Part shown: positions 15,858-24,201 of the stretch, piece after piece | Layout of the letters: every line of letters starts with the position of its first letter | Position numbering within the stretch: position 1 is the first letter of the stretch | NCBI GenBank assembly: GCA_903873945.1 | Contig: CAIQQM010000025.1 | Span: forward strand, 1 to 52,149 | Direction of reading: 5' to 3' | From: an uncultured Verrucomicrobiota bacterium | GTDB taxonomy: Bacteria; Verrucomicrobiota; Verrucomicrobiia; Limisphaerales; UBA8199 | DNA: 52,149 nt | Made by a program: the position numbers and the translations under genes | The notes under the pieces: generated by a model | Database searches by the model: none | Told to the model about the DNA's origin: nothing | Seen by the model: only the letters and a program-made list of their open reading frames with translations

Positions 15858-16778
15858 ATGAACCAACTCGTTGAGGACTTTCTCCAATACATCCGCCATG
15901 AGCGCGGCCAAGCGGAGCACACACAACGAACCTATGCGGCTCTATTGAACAAGTTCATCGCGTGGGCGGAAAAGCAAGGCCTCTCGGCCTGGAAATCGGT
16001 GGAGCTGAGCCATTTGATGTCCTTCCTGCAAGCCGAGCGTGCCCGGGCCCTGGCCAATCAGCCCAAAGATTCGCCGCGCCGGCTTAGCGGGGAGAGTGTT
16101 TATCTGGAGATCGCCGCTTTGCGCGCGTTCTACCGCTTTGCGGAGAGCGAAAGGCTACTGCCAACGAACATCGCGGAGAACCTGTCCCTGCCGCGCCGCT
16201 GGAAGCGCCTGCCAAAATCGCTCACCGACCGGGAGATCGAAAAACTGCTCACGCCGGAGACACCCGAAACACCCCGCAGCCTTTGCGACCAGGCGGCGCT
16301 GGAACTGGCTTATGCCTCGGGCTTGCGCCTAGCCGAACTACGCAACGTGCGCCTGGAACAGCTGCATCTCGAAGCCGGCTTCATCAATGTCATTGGCAAA
16401 GGCAACAAAGAACGCGTGGTGCCCCTGGGCCGCAAAGCTGCAGCAGCGATGGAACGCTATCTCTCGACCGGCCGGCCGAAGCTGGTGAACCCGAAGTCGC
16501 CGGCCACCGTCTTCCTCACCAAACGCGGGAAACCTTTCCACCCGGTAACACTGTGGCTGCACATCAAGCAGCGCGCCCGCCACGCGGGCATTTCCCGCAA
16601 CGTCACTCCCCACATGCTTCGGCACAGCTTCGCCACCCACCTGCTCGAACACGGCGCCGACCTGCGCGTCATCCAAGAACTACTTGGCCACGCCAATATC
16701 AGCACGACCGAAGTTTATACCCATGTGGCCGGCAGCCGGCTGCGTGAAGTGCACCGGAAATATCATCCGCGAGCCTAG
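15858..16778 (+). CDS. xerC: Tyrosine recombinase XerC
   Basis: About 306 residues. The N-terminal SAM-like core-binding domain (FLQYIRHERGQAEHTQRTY) is followed by the catalytic domain with the classical residues: Arg in SGLRLAELRNV, Lys in GKGNKERVVPLG, HxLRH in THMLRHSFATH-like sequence, GHANISTTEVY with the second His, and the nucleophilic Tyr in TEVYTHV. It resolves chromosome dimers at dif together with XerD. The track starts at 15810; the ATG at 15858 fits the family N-terminus better (MNQLVEDFLQYIRHERG). The TAG stop is the TAG of the CTAG at the left end of the repeat element at 16775. Confidence 0.9.
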   Translation: MNQLVEDFLQYIRHERGQAEHTQRTYAALLNKFIAWAEKQGLSAWKSVELSHLMSFLQAERARALANQPKDSPRRLSGESVYLEIAALRAFYRFAESERLLPTNIAENLSLPRRWKRLPKSLTDREIEKLLTPETPETPRSLCDQAALELAYASGLRLAELRNVRLEQLHLEAGFINVIGKGNKERVVPLGRKAAAAMERYLSTGRPKLVNPKSPATVFLTKRGKPFHPVTLWLHIKQRARHAGISRNVTPHMLRHSFATHLLEHGADLRVIQELLGHANISTTEVYTHVAGSRLREVHRKYHPRA

Positions 16779-17127
16779 AAGCCATCTCACAAATATCCGC
16801 AGCGGCGTTGCGAAGAGAAACATGCATTACATCCCGGCTTAAAATGGGAAGATGGAAGGCGAACGGAGCGGCCGATCTTTGGGCCGACCGCGTTGTTGTT
16901 CGTCGCTTTGGCTTCCCAAGCCCTGCAAGTTAGGCGCCCAGAAAGGACGTGCACTTCGCGCATAGCAGTCAGCCCGCAGAGGGGATGCGCGCTGCCTCAC
17001 GCGTTGGCTTCCCAAGCCCGCCACGAGTCAGTCGCCCAAAAGAAGACGATCGCTGTCGCGATTTGTGGTGCCGCCGGCCCAAATCTCTGACCGCGCCATC
17101 TGCTGCTATTTATGAGATGACTTCTAG
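16775..17127. mobile_element. 353-bp MITE-like element with 21-bp inverted repeats
   Basis: The left end CTAGAAGCCATCTCACAAATA (16775-16795) and the reverse complement of the right end (17107-17127) agree at 19 of 21 bases. A looser match continues inward (gcagcggcg against gcagatggcg). Both ends are bounded by CTAG, which could be a target duplication of the YTAR type or part of the repeat. The interior has no transposase. It has a 16-bp direct repeat (ttggcttcccaagccc) at 16908 and 17004. The ORFs the track shows here overlap each other on both strands and look spurious. A 58-bp derivative lies at 4704-4761. I interpret it as a non-autonomous, transposase-mobilised element. Bases 17128-17325 beyond it hold only the AAGGTGAG ribosome binding site of the Lrp gene. 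Confidence 0.75.
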
Positions 17128-17325
17128 CCGCCAAAACCCAGCGCGGAGGCGGAATCTGTATCATATCCCGCCTACCCGCTTGCCCGTCATGGTTTCGGGC
17201 CAAGAACAGGACGGGAGATTCGGACATCGGCGAAGCATAGCATTGGTGGACCAGAGGCTGATTTTGCTCGACCCGCCGCAGCCCTGGCCGATATGTTGCG
17301 GTCACACATTGCCTTAAGGTGAGCT

Positions 17326-17805
17326 ATGGATGAACTGTTGAAAATCTTGCAACTGAACGCGCTGGAATCGCGCGAGAACATCGCCCGGATGCTGAATCTG
17401 CCTGCGGCGGAAGTGGGGCAACGGATTGCTGATTATGAAAAAAAAGGCGTCATCAGGGGATATCAGGCGATATTGAATGAAGACCGGCTTGATTTGGAGA
17501 AAGTCACCGCCGTCATCGAGGTGAAGGTGACCCCGCAGCGCGAAGGCGGTTTCGACGTCATCGCGGAGCGGATCAGCCGGTTTCCGGAGGTGCGTTCTTT
17601 GTATCTCATGAGCGGGACGTACGATCTGCTGCTGTTTGTGGAGGGGCGCACCCTCCGCGAAGTGGCAGGATTTGTCAGCGAGCGGCTTTCGCCCCTTGCA
17701 GGCGTGCTTTCAACCTCCACCCATTTTATGCTCAAGACGTACAAGCGTTTTGGAGTATTGATGCAGCAGGAGACTTCCGATGAGCGACTCACCGTCTCTC
17801 CGTAA
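17326..17805 (+). CDS. Lrp/AsnC family transcriptional regulator
   Basis: 159 residues. An N-terminal winged helix-turn-helix (residues about 5-50: LESRENIARMLNLPAAEVGQ, then YEKKGVIRGYQAIL) is followed by the RAM effector-binding domain (VTAVIEVKVTPQREGGFDVI, VRSLYLMSGTYDLLLFVEG). This is the standard Lrp layout and length. AAGGTGAG sits 5 bases before the ATG. The gene overlaps the aminotransferase start by 26 bases, so it almost certainly controls that gene and itself, probably in response to the amino acid the enzyme handles. Confidence 0.9.
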   Translation: MDELLKILQLNALESRENIARMLNLPAAEVGQRIADYEKKGVIRGYQAILNEDRLDLEKVTAVIEVKVTPQREGGFDVIAERISRFPEVRSLYLMSGTYDLLLFVEGRTLREVAGFVSERLSPLAGVLSTSTHFMLKTYKRFGVLMQQETSDERLTVSP

Positions 17806-18958
17806 CCGGCTCAACGCGACCGTGCGCGACATCCCGCGCTCCGGGATCCGCGATTTTTTCGACATCGTCACGACGATGAAGGATGTGATCAGCCTCGGCA
17901 TCGGCGAGCCGGACTTCGACACTCCCTGGCATGTGCGCGAGTCCACCGTTTTCGCCCTAGAACGCGGCGCGACACATTACACGAGCAATCTTGGGTACAT
18001 CGAACTCCGCCGGGCGATCGCCGGATATGTCGGCAATACCTTTGGAGCGGAGTACAACCCGGACAACGAAGTGCTGATCACGGTGGGCGTGAGCGAAGCG
18101 CTGGACCTGGCGCTGCGGGCGCTGCTCAACCCGGGCGACGAGGTGCTCTACCATGAACCGTGCTATGTGTCCTACCGGCCCACGATCCTGTTCGCCCACG
18201 GTGTCCCATTGACCGTCGAAACTCGCGCTGAGAACGGGTTCCGCCTCACACGGGCAATGCTGGAGGCGAAAGTGACTCCACGCACGAAGGTGCTGATGCT
18301 GAATTTCCCGAACAACCCGAGCGGCGCTGTCATGAGCCGGGAAGATTTGGAAGACATCGCCGCCTTCGCCTGCGAGCGTGACCTGATCGTCATCACCGAC
18401 GAAATCTACGGGGAATTAACTTACGACACGCCTCATACAAGCATCGTTAGCCTGCCGGGGCTACGAAAGCGCACGGTTTTTCTCCATGGTTTTTCGAAAG
18501 CGTGGGCAATGACGGGTTTCCGCCTCGGATACGCCTGCGGTCCGGCCGAACTCATCGAGGCGATGATGAAGATTCATCAATATACGATGCTTTGCGCTTC
18601 ATCCCTGAGCCAGAAGGCGGCGATTGAAGCGCTGGCCCGCCCACAATCCGACATCGGCCAGATGGTGGATGAGTACCGACGACGACGGAATTACGTTGCC
18701 GGCGCCTTCGCGGAGATGGGCTTGGAGTGTTCCCGGCCGCTGGGAGCCTTTTATGCGTTTCCGAACGTGGCAAAGTTTGGACTTACTTCCCGCGACTTCG
18801 CCTTACAGTTGCTGCGCGAGGAAAAAGTGGCGGTCGTTCCCGGAAGCGCGTTCGGCGCCTGTGGCGAAGGCTTTGTCCGTTGCGCTTATGCCACGAGCAT
18901 GGAGAACATCAAGGAAGCCATGACGCGCCTGAAAAGGTTCATTGGCAAGCGCGGATAA
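17780..18958 (+). CDS. PLP-dependent class I/II aminotransferase
   Basis: 392 residues of fold type I. LGIGEPDFDTPWHVRE near 40 and TSNLGYIELRRAIAGY near 68 are the substrate-binding start of the AspC/PatA group. NFPNNPSGAVMS near 175 and ITDEIYGELTY near 208 carry the Asn and Asp that hold PLP. GFSKAWAMTGFRLGY near 237 has the Schiff-base Lys and the phosphate Arg. The amino donor cannot be fixed; aspartate, aromatic or branched-chain substrates are all possible. Its start lies inside the upstream Lrp gene, giving a tight two-gene operon. Confidence 0.9.
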   Translation: MSDSPSLRNRLNATVRDIPRSGIRDFFDIVTTMKDVISLGIGEPDFDTPWHVRESTVFALERGATHYTSNLGYIELRRAIAGYVGNTFGAEYNPDNEVLITVGVSEALDLALRALLNPGDEVLYHEPCYVSYRPTILFAHGVPLTVETRAENGFRLTRAMLEAKVTPRTKVLMLNFPNNPSGAVMSREDLEDIAAFACERDLIVITDEIYGELTYDTPHTSIVSLPGLRKRTVFLHGFSKAWAMTGFRLGYACGPAELIEAMMKIHQYTMLCASSLSQKAAIEALARPQSDIGQMVDEYRRRRNYVAGAFAEMGLECSRPLGAFYAFPNVAKFGLTSRDFALQLLREEKVAVVPGSAFGACGEGFVRCAYATSMENIKEAMTRLKRFIGKRG

Positions 18959-19408
18959 GGGAGGCTCCGAAGGGGATTTGCTTCTCAAAACCCTTCTCGC
19001 CCGCCAAGTTCAAGCTGGACATGCCAAGAGGCGCAAAGGCGCTAGAAGAAACGCCACGGATTGCGGAAGGGATTTAGCCACAGATTGCACAGATGGCACG
19101 GATTTCCGGGGTCGGAATTTAACGCTAAGACGCAAAGGCGCAAAGAACGCTAGAAGAAAAGCAGGCCACGGATTCAGGAACGAAAAAATAGGGGGCGAAA
19201 ACGGAATTCCAGCCACGGAGTAAACACAGGCCGAGCGTCGGCCTCGCATAAACACGGATTTTTCACAGGAGGGAAACAAACCTCGAACAGGAATTTAACG
19301 CAAAGGGGGTCCAAGCTGGACGCGGCAAGATTTTGTTTGCAAGGTGAAGAGATCAGTATTGAATTTACGGTGACAGGCGGTTATTTATCATTCGTGCGCG
19401 GAGCATTA
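18959..19408. repeat. Intergenic repeat mosaic
   Basis: No gene is supportable. Two related units, gcgcaaaggcgctagaagaaa...ccacggatt at 19031-19062 and gcgcaaagaacgctagaagaaaa...ccacggatt at 19139-19174, lie 108 bases apart. 'ggaatttaacg' recurs at 19114 and 19290, and 'caagctggac' at 19011 and 19312. Phrases such as 'taagacgcaaaggcgcaaag' are of a kind widespread in bacterial intergenic DNA, and they generate spurious ORFs. GGAG just before 19409 is the ribosome binding site of the next gene. Confidence 0.7.
19225..19280. repeat. Dispersed intergenic repeat, copy B
   Basis: Partner of the copy at 605-660. It shares 'ggcctcgcataaacac' and the 6-bp hairpin ggccga / tcggcc with a different three-base loop (gcg). 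Confidence 0.7.
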
Positions 19409-19858
19409 ATGTGGTTGCTATTGGTTTGCTGTCTTGCGGCAACGCTGACGGCACAGGCAGCAACGGGACGAGTGATCAAGGTGCTTCCCGAGTACCTGGA
19501 CCTCAAAGGGCGCAACATGACTTATCCCACGCTCTACGACCGCGATGCCTACCAGGTGACGCTGCGGCGGCACCCGGAGCAACGATCCGGACTCCGGTTT
19601 TACGTACAATGGAAGACCAAGGGAACCGTGGCGGGGCCGATCAAGATCCGGATCGAATTGAAGGGCATCATGCAAGGAAACCAGCCGAAGCAACTCGTGC
19701 TCGAAAGCGCGGGCTCCCCGGGCGGATGGTTCAGCCATTGGACGGATTTCACGCTCAGCGGCAATGATTACAAGAACTTCGGCGAGGTGACGGCGTGGCG
19801 GGCGACGTTATGGGAGGGCAACCAACTTCTGGGGGAACAGAAATCGTTTCTATGGTGA
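19409..19858 (+). CDS. Secreted protein of unknown function
   Basis: About 149 residues from the ATG at 19409. A good signal peptide (MWLLLVCCLAATLTAQA) precedes a beta-rich domain with VIKVLPEYLDLKGRNMTYPT, then a segment of alternating hydrophobic residues (GLRFYVQWKTKG, IKIRIELKGI) that looks like an immunoglobulin-like or jelly-roll sandwich. The track starts 24 residues earlier at 19337. I prefer 19409 because GGAG lies at the right distance and the signal peptide then starts at the N-terminus. Its stop overlaps the start of the next gene, which points to joint function. Confidence 0.75.
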   Translation: MWLLLVCCLAATLTAQAATGRVIKVLPEYLDLKGRNMTYPTLYDRDAYQVTLRRHPEQRSGLRFYVQWKTKGTVAGPIKIRIELKGIMQGNQPKQLVLESAGSPGGWFSHWTDFTLSGNDYKNFGEVTAWRATLWEGNQLLGEQKSFLW

Positions 19859-20910
19859 ACCTTGGGGTGAACCGGGTTTTTGCCGCGCTGGCTTCCGCCG
19901 TTCTCATTTCGCTTACGGGTCTTTCCCAACCGACAACTTCGAACTTTACCGCGACCGGCCACTTGACGTCCGAGGCCAGCCAACTCATTGGCGAGACCAA
20001 TGCCATCGTCGGCAAAGTCGCAGAGGTCGCCTACAGGCCAGCCGTTACTTTCCTTAACCTGGACAAGCTATATCCCAACACGCCGTTTCGCGGTGTGATC
20101 TTTGCGGAGAAGACAAACCAATTCGGCGATTTGGGGAAATTGAGGGGCCGGACAGTCTTAATCAGCGGCAAGATTAATTTATTCCATGGCAAGCCAGAGG
20201 TTGTGCTCGACAACACGAATCAGTTGGAGGTTTTGGACGACGCGAGCACGCCGGTTGGAACTGATAGCGCCCGCCTGAAGGAGCCACCCGGCTCCGCCAC
20301 CGCCGGGAGGACCGCCACGCCAGTCCAGCCAACCCCGAGCGCCGGGCAAACTGACGCATCCGCTCACGCGCGAGATAACAGTTGGGGCGCGGCGAGCTGG
20401 TGGATCGCCGGCGCGCTGGTCAGCATCGCCATTTTGTTGGGGTGGCTGGTGGTCAGTTTCCAACGCAGCGTGCTGGCAGCGCCGCGAGCACTTATGCCCG
20501 CGTCTATGCTCAGCCTGCCGCCGGGAACCGAAACCGATCCGGGCAACACCTTGCGCGCGCTCGCCGCCAGCGCTTTGAGCGAGCCGGGGGCGGAAGCGCT
20601 CCGCGAAAAAATAGCGTCGGACCTCACGGCGTTTGCGAAGCAGAGGCTGGTGCAGGGACTTTACTCGCAACGGAAGGAGCTCGCCGACACGCAACAAAAG
20701 GCGGCAGCGGAGATGAGTGAATTGGAGGAGCGGCTGGAGAGGATTCACGCACCGCTGCAGGATCGTTTGCAGGCATACGAAGCGCGGATCAACGAACTTG
20801 AAAAGGAATTGGCGCGGAAAGGCGAGGAAAACCGCGAACTGATCAAGGCGAAAATACAGGTGACGCAAAAGCAGATGGCGGCGGTCAAAGGCAGAATGGA
20901 TCTGAATTAG
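19852..20910 (+). CDS. Single-pass envelope protein with OB-like and coiled-coil parts
   Basis: About 352 residues from the ATG at 19852, which overlaps the previous stop. In order: a signal peptide (VFAALASAVLISLTGLSQ), an OB-like domain (TNAIVGKVAEVAYRPAVTFL, LRGRTVLISGKINLFHGKPE), a Pro/Thr/Ala-rich linker, one membrane helix (WWIAGALVSIAILLGWLVV) and a long cytoplasmic coiled coil (KQRLVQGLYSQRKELADTQQ and onward). An outside sensor or binding domain is thus connected to a cytoplasmic coiled coil. Family not recognised. The 19 extra N-terminal residues in the track are unlikely. The gene converges on a TPR/coiled-coil gene 9 bases away. Confidence 0.7.
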   Translation: MVNLGVNRVFAALASAVLISLTGLSQPTTSNFTATGHLTSEASQLIGETNAIVGKVAEVAYRPAVTFLNLDKLYPNTPFRGVIFAEKTNQFGDLGKLRGRTVLISGKINLFHGKPEVVLDNTNQLEVLDDASTPVGTDSARLKEPPGSATAGRTATPVQPTPSAGQTDASAHARDNSWGAASWWIAGALVSIAILLGWLVVSFQRSVLAAPRALMPASMLSLPPGTETDPGNTLRALAASALSEPGAEALREKIASDLTAFAKQRLVQGLYSQRKELADTQQKAAAEMSELEERLERIHAPLQDRLQAYEARINELEKELARKGEENRELIKAKIQVTQKQMAAVKGRMDLN

Positions 20911-20919
20911 AGCCTGAGT

Positions 20920-21981
20920 TCAGGCGCGCCGCTTTTCCTGGGTACGGAGGGCTTGTTCGTAACATTGCAGGGCTTCGTCAAAACGTTCCATGCGATTACA
21001 CAACCCGCCTTTATAAAGGTAGGCAATGGTCAAGGAGTTATCAGCGGCGATCGCGCGATCGTAGCATACAAGCGCCTCGTCCAACTTCCGTAACCGTTCG
21101 AGCGCGGCTCCTTTTTTCACCAGCGCTTCCGGATGGCTGGCGTCGATGGCCAGAAGCTCGTCGAAACATGCCAGGGCAGCTTCGGTCTGGTCAAGATTGA
21201 GCAGGGACTGGCCCTTGCCCAGGAGCACGGTGATACGGGCCGAGCCCGTGGGAGCAGCGGAATCCTCCGGGACGGGGGAAGTTGCCTCGCCATTGGGTTG
21301 GGTCGGCACGACGACATCGGGTTCGGTTCCGGCCGAGAGGCGTTCGTTCAAAGTGGGCCTGGCGGCGTGTTCGAGTTCAAAGATACGTTTTTCGAGGCGC
21401 TCGAGGGCGCCCCGCAACCTCAAATTCGATTGCTCCGCCGACCGCACGGAGACCAAGTGCGGCTCCCCGGGGCCGAGAGCAGCGATAGCGGGTCCAAAGC
21501 CAAGCGCATGAGCGGCAGGCAATGACGCTGAAACTTCCGCCAGCCGGCCGACCGTCCGCCACTGGAACCAGGCCATGAGTAACATCGCCAGGAAGCCAAT
21601 TGCGGCGAAGGAGCCGGCAACGAGGAGCATCACGCGATTGGAGCTTTGGAGCACCTCGAGTTCCCTAGCGCGCTGAGAGGCGAGCGATTGGTCGATGGTT
21701 TGCAAGCGAACGGCAAAGGTCTCAGCATTTCGCGCGGCAGCGGCATTGGCCTCTTCACGATTGCGCTCGATGGCGAGCCGGGCGGCATGAAGCTGTTCCT
21801 GGATCTGGAGGAAAGAACGCAGCATGTCCTGCGAGTTTGTTTCCTCGACTTTTGACGGAGGCAGCACGGGGGGACTGGTTTCCGCCCCCCATGTGGTCGA
21901 GGGCAAGGAGGCAAGGAAGACAAGCGAAACGACGAAACAGCGAGCGAAGAGGGTTAGGCAGTTCATAGTGCGAAGCGGCAT
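20920..21981 (-). CDS. Membrane-anchored coiled-coil TPR protein
   Basis: 353 residues. An N-terminal signal-like segment (LFARCFVVSLVFLASLPS) precedes a periplasmic coiled coil (LRSFLQIQEQLHAARLAIER...). A membrane helix follows (VMLLVAGSFAAIGFLAMLLM at about 117-137), then a cytoplasmic linker, and at least two and a half TPR units (ARITVLLGKGQSLLNLDQTEA, HPEALVKKGAALERLRKLDE, SLTIAYLYKGGLCNRMERFD). TPRs bind partner proteins. The mirror-image topology relative to the convergent gene is noted among the findings. Function not recognised. Confidence 0.75.
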   Translation of the reverse strand: MPLRTMNCLTLFARCFVVSLVFLASLPSTTWGAETSPPVLPPSKVEETNSQDMLRSFLQIQEQLHAARLAIERNREEANAAAARNAETFAVRLQTIDQSLASQRARELEVLQSSNRVMLLVAGSFAAIGFLAMLLMAWFQWRTVGRLAEVSASLPAAHALGFGPAIAALGPGEPHLVSVRSAEQSNLRLRGALERLEKRIFELEHAARPTLNERLSAGTEPDVVVPTQPNGEATSPVPEDSAAPTGSARITVLLGKGQSLLNLDQTEAALACFDELLAIDASHPEALVKKGAALERLRKLDEALVCYDRAIAADNSLTIAYLYKGGLCNRMERFDEALQCYEQALRTQEKRRA

Positions 21982-22193
21982 GAAAAAGGAAAAGCGCCGG
22001 TGAGCACATTCAGAGTCAAAGGTGGTGGTTTGTTCATGTCGAGCTTAGTTTTGAGAGTGTGGATGAGGGCGACGGATGTCAAGCAAAGTGACCGGCAAGC
22101 AAGCCCGGGACTTGCGGCAGTGCCGCCAGAGCGCCAGCGCCACGGCTGACTCATTCGTTGACGCCGGGCATGGGGACGATTAGCTTGCGGCGC

Positions 22194-23465
22194 ATGTCCC
22201 GGTTGCCCTTTGAACTGCTGCTGGCGTTGAGGTATCTGCGGCCCAAGAGGACGTTCGTTTCGGTCATCACCTTGATTTCCGTACTGGGCGTCACGCTGGG
22301 AGTTGCGGTGCTGATTATTGTCATCAGCGTCATGAGCGGGTTCGACCAGCAGTTAAGGGAAAAAATCCTCGGCTTCAACCCGCATCTCAAAGTATTCGAG
22401 CGGAACCGGAGCATGAAGGATTACGCGCGGGTTCTGGGAGTGGTGGTATCGAACCGGCAGGTCAAAGCGGTTGCGCCCTATGTCATGGAGCAGGTGCTGG
22501 TGGAGACCGAGCCGGCAAGCGGGCAATCGCAAGTCGGCGCCCCCTGGGTGCGAGGCCTCACGCCCCGGCTGGAGACCAACATCAGCATTTTGCCGCAGAG
22601 CATCGTGGAAGGGAGTTTTGAAGTTAAAGGGCGGGGGTTGCTGATCGGGACCGAATTTGCCCGCAACATGAATTTAACGGTGGGGGACCGGGTCATGATT
22701 TATTCCCCAAGCGACCTGCGAAAATGGAGGGAAAGCGCCGGCAAGGAAGGGGGGAAAGTCCCCGTGCCGCCCGAGTACGACGTGCGGGGGATTTTCGATG
22801 TTGGCTACTACGAATACAACCTGTCATTCATCGTAACGTCGCTGCGGGACGCCCAGGAGCTGTATGACCTGGATGACAGCGTGCATGGGTTGATGGTGAT
22901 GCTGCGCGACCCGTACCAGGCACCGGCGGTGCAGCGGGAACTGGCACTTGCGCTCGGGCCGGAATACCGAACAACCACCTGGATGCAGGAGAACGCGAAC
23001 CTGTTGAGCGCTTTGATGGTGGAGAAGAACGTGATGTTCTACCTGCTGTTCTTCATCATGATTGTGGCGGCGTTATGCATTTTGAGCGCCCTAATCACGT
23101 TCGTGGTGCAGAAGACGCGCGAAATCGGAATGCTCAAGGCGCTAGGAGCGACGGACCTCCAGGTAGCGGGGCTTTTCCTCAGCCAAGGGGCGTTTGTCGG
23201 CATAGTGGGCGTGGTAGCAGGATTTGGATTAGGCATGCTGGCGCTGGGATACCGGAACGAGTTTCTGCACCTGATGGATCGCCTGACGGGTTTTGAGCTA
23301 TTTCCGGCTTCGATTTACGGTTTCACCGAATTGCCGGCATTGATTGTGCCACGGGATATTATGCTGATCTGCGGCAGCGCCCTGGTGGTATGCCTCCTGG
23401 GCGGAGTGATTCCCGCCTGGCGCGCGGGGCGGCTGAAACCCGTGGAGGCGCTGCGCTATGAATGA
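22194..23465 (+). CDS. lolC: LolC/LolE-type ABC transporter permease
   Basis: About 423 residues. One N-terminal membrane helix (TFVSVITLISVLGVTLGVAVL), a large periplasmic MacB-like domain, and three C-terminal helices (FYLLFFIMIVAALCILSALI; ALGATDLQVAGLFLSQGAFV; LICGSALVVCLLGGVIPAWR) give the FtsX/MacB permease topology. N-terminal FELLLALRYLRPKRTF and C-terminal [16 protein letters not shown] are typical of LolC/E, which release lipoproteins from the inner membrane towards LolA. The track begins at a TTG (22158); the ATG at 22194 fits the family N-terminus. It overlaps the ATPase gene by 8 bases. Only one permease is present, so the complex may be a homodimer as in LolF-type systems. Confidence 0.88.
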   Translation: MSRLPFELLLALRYLRPKRTFVSVITLISVLGVTLGVAVLIIVISVMSGFDQQLREKILGFNPHLKVFERNRSMKDYARVLGVVVSNRQVKAVAPYVMEQVLVETEPASGQSQVGAPWVRGLTPRLETNISILPQSIVEGSFEVKGRGLLIGTEFARNMNLTVGDRVMIYSPSDLRKWRESAGKEGGKVPVPPEYDVRGIFDVGYYEYNLSFIVTSLRDAQELYDLDDSVHGLMVMLRDPYQAPAVQRELALALGPEYRTTTWMQENANLLSALMVEKNVMFYLLFFIMIVAALCILSALITFVVQKTREIGMLKALGATDLQVAGLFLSQGAFVGIVGVVAGFGLGMLALGYRNEFLHLMDRLTGFELFPASIYGFTELPALIVPRDIMLICGSALVVCLLGGVIPAWRAGRLKPVEALRYE

Positions 23466-24135
23466 ACCGCTGCTAACAGCGAAAGGCATTCACAAGACCT
23501 ATGTGCTGGGCCAGCGGTCGCTGGAAGTCTTGCGGGGAGTGGACGTGGAAATAAGGCGGGGCGATTTTCTAGCGCTGCGCGGGGCGTCAGGCGCCGGCAA
23601 GAGCACGCTGCTCCACCTGTTGGGAGGCCTGGATTCACCCACGGAAGGCGGGGTCTGGCTGGCGGGGCGGAACCTGGCCACGCTTTCGCGGTTGGAATTG
23701 GCGCGATTGCGCAATAAGGACGTGGGGTTCATTTTTCAAGCCTATTATCTGCTACCGGAACTGGACGCGCTGGAGAATGTTTGTTTGCCAGCGCGCATGG
23801 CTCGCACGGCGCCGGCTGAGGCAGAAGCCCGCGGCCGGGAGTTGCTGGCGCGGGTTGGCCTGAAAGACCGGCTGGAACACAAGCCTTACGAACTTTCTGG
23901 CGGCGAACAGCAACGCGTCGCCATTGCGCGGGCACTGATTAACGAGCCGGATTTGATCCTGGCGGATGAACCGACCGGCAACCTGGATTCGCACACCGGG
24001 GACGAGATTCTCGAACTGCTCTACGCCCTGCGAACGGAAAGGCAAGCCACACTGGTGATGGCCACACACGACGCCAAAGTGGCGGCGAGGGCCCCGAAGG
24101 TGGTGGAACTCGTGGACGGACAGATCCAGCATTGA
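23458..24135 (+). CDS. lolD: LolD-type ABC transporter ATP-binding protein
   Basis: 225 residues, the standard size of LolD/MacB-type ATPases. Walker A is GASGAGKST near residue 40, the Q-loop [18 protein letters not shown] near 95, the signature [15 protein letters not shown] near 143, Walker [13 protein letters not shown] near 165 and the H-loop MATHD near 200. It powers the permease encoded immediately upstream, with which it overlaps by 8 bases. Confidence 0.92.
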   Translation: MNEPLLTAKGIHKTYVLGQRSLEVLRGVDVEIRRGDFLALRGASGAGKSTLLHLLGGLDSPTEGGVWLAGRNLATLSRLELARLRNKDVGFIFQAYYLLPELDALENVCLPARMARTAPAEAEARGRELLARVGLKDRLEHKPYELSGGEQQRVAIARALINEPDLILADEPTGNLDSHTGDEILELLYALRTERQATLVMATHDAKVAARAPKVVELVDGQIQH

Positions 24136-24201
24136 GCGGAAACCAAGGGGAGTCAAAAGCCCGTTGAAAATTCATTTCGCCACGGCTACGTTCACGACGG
24201 C

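Noticed and set aside
16949-17317. 122-codon ORF inside the inverted-repeat element
   Set aside because: It crosses the element boundary, has no ribosome binding site and is translated repeat DNA; overlapping frames on both strands look equally plausible.
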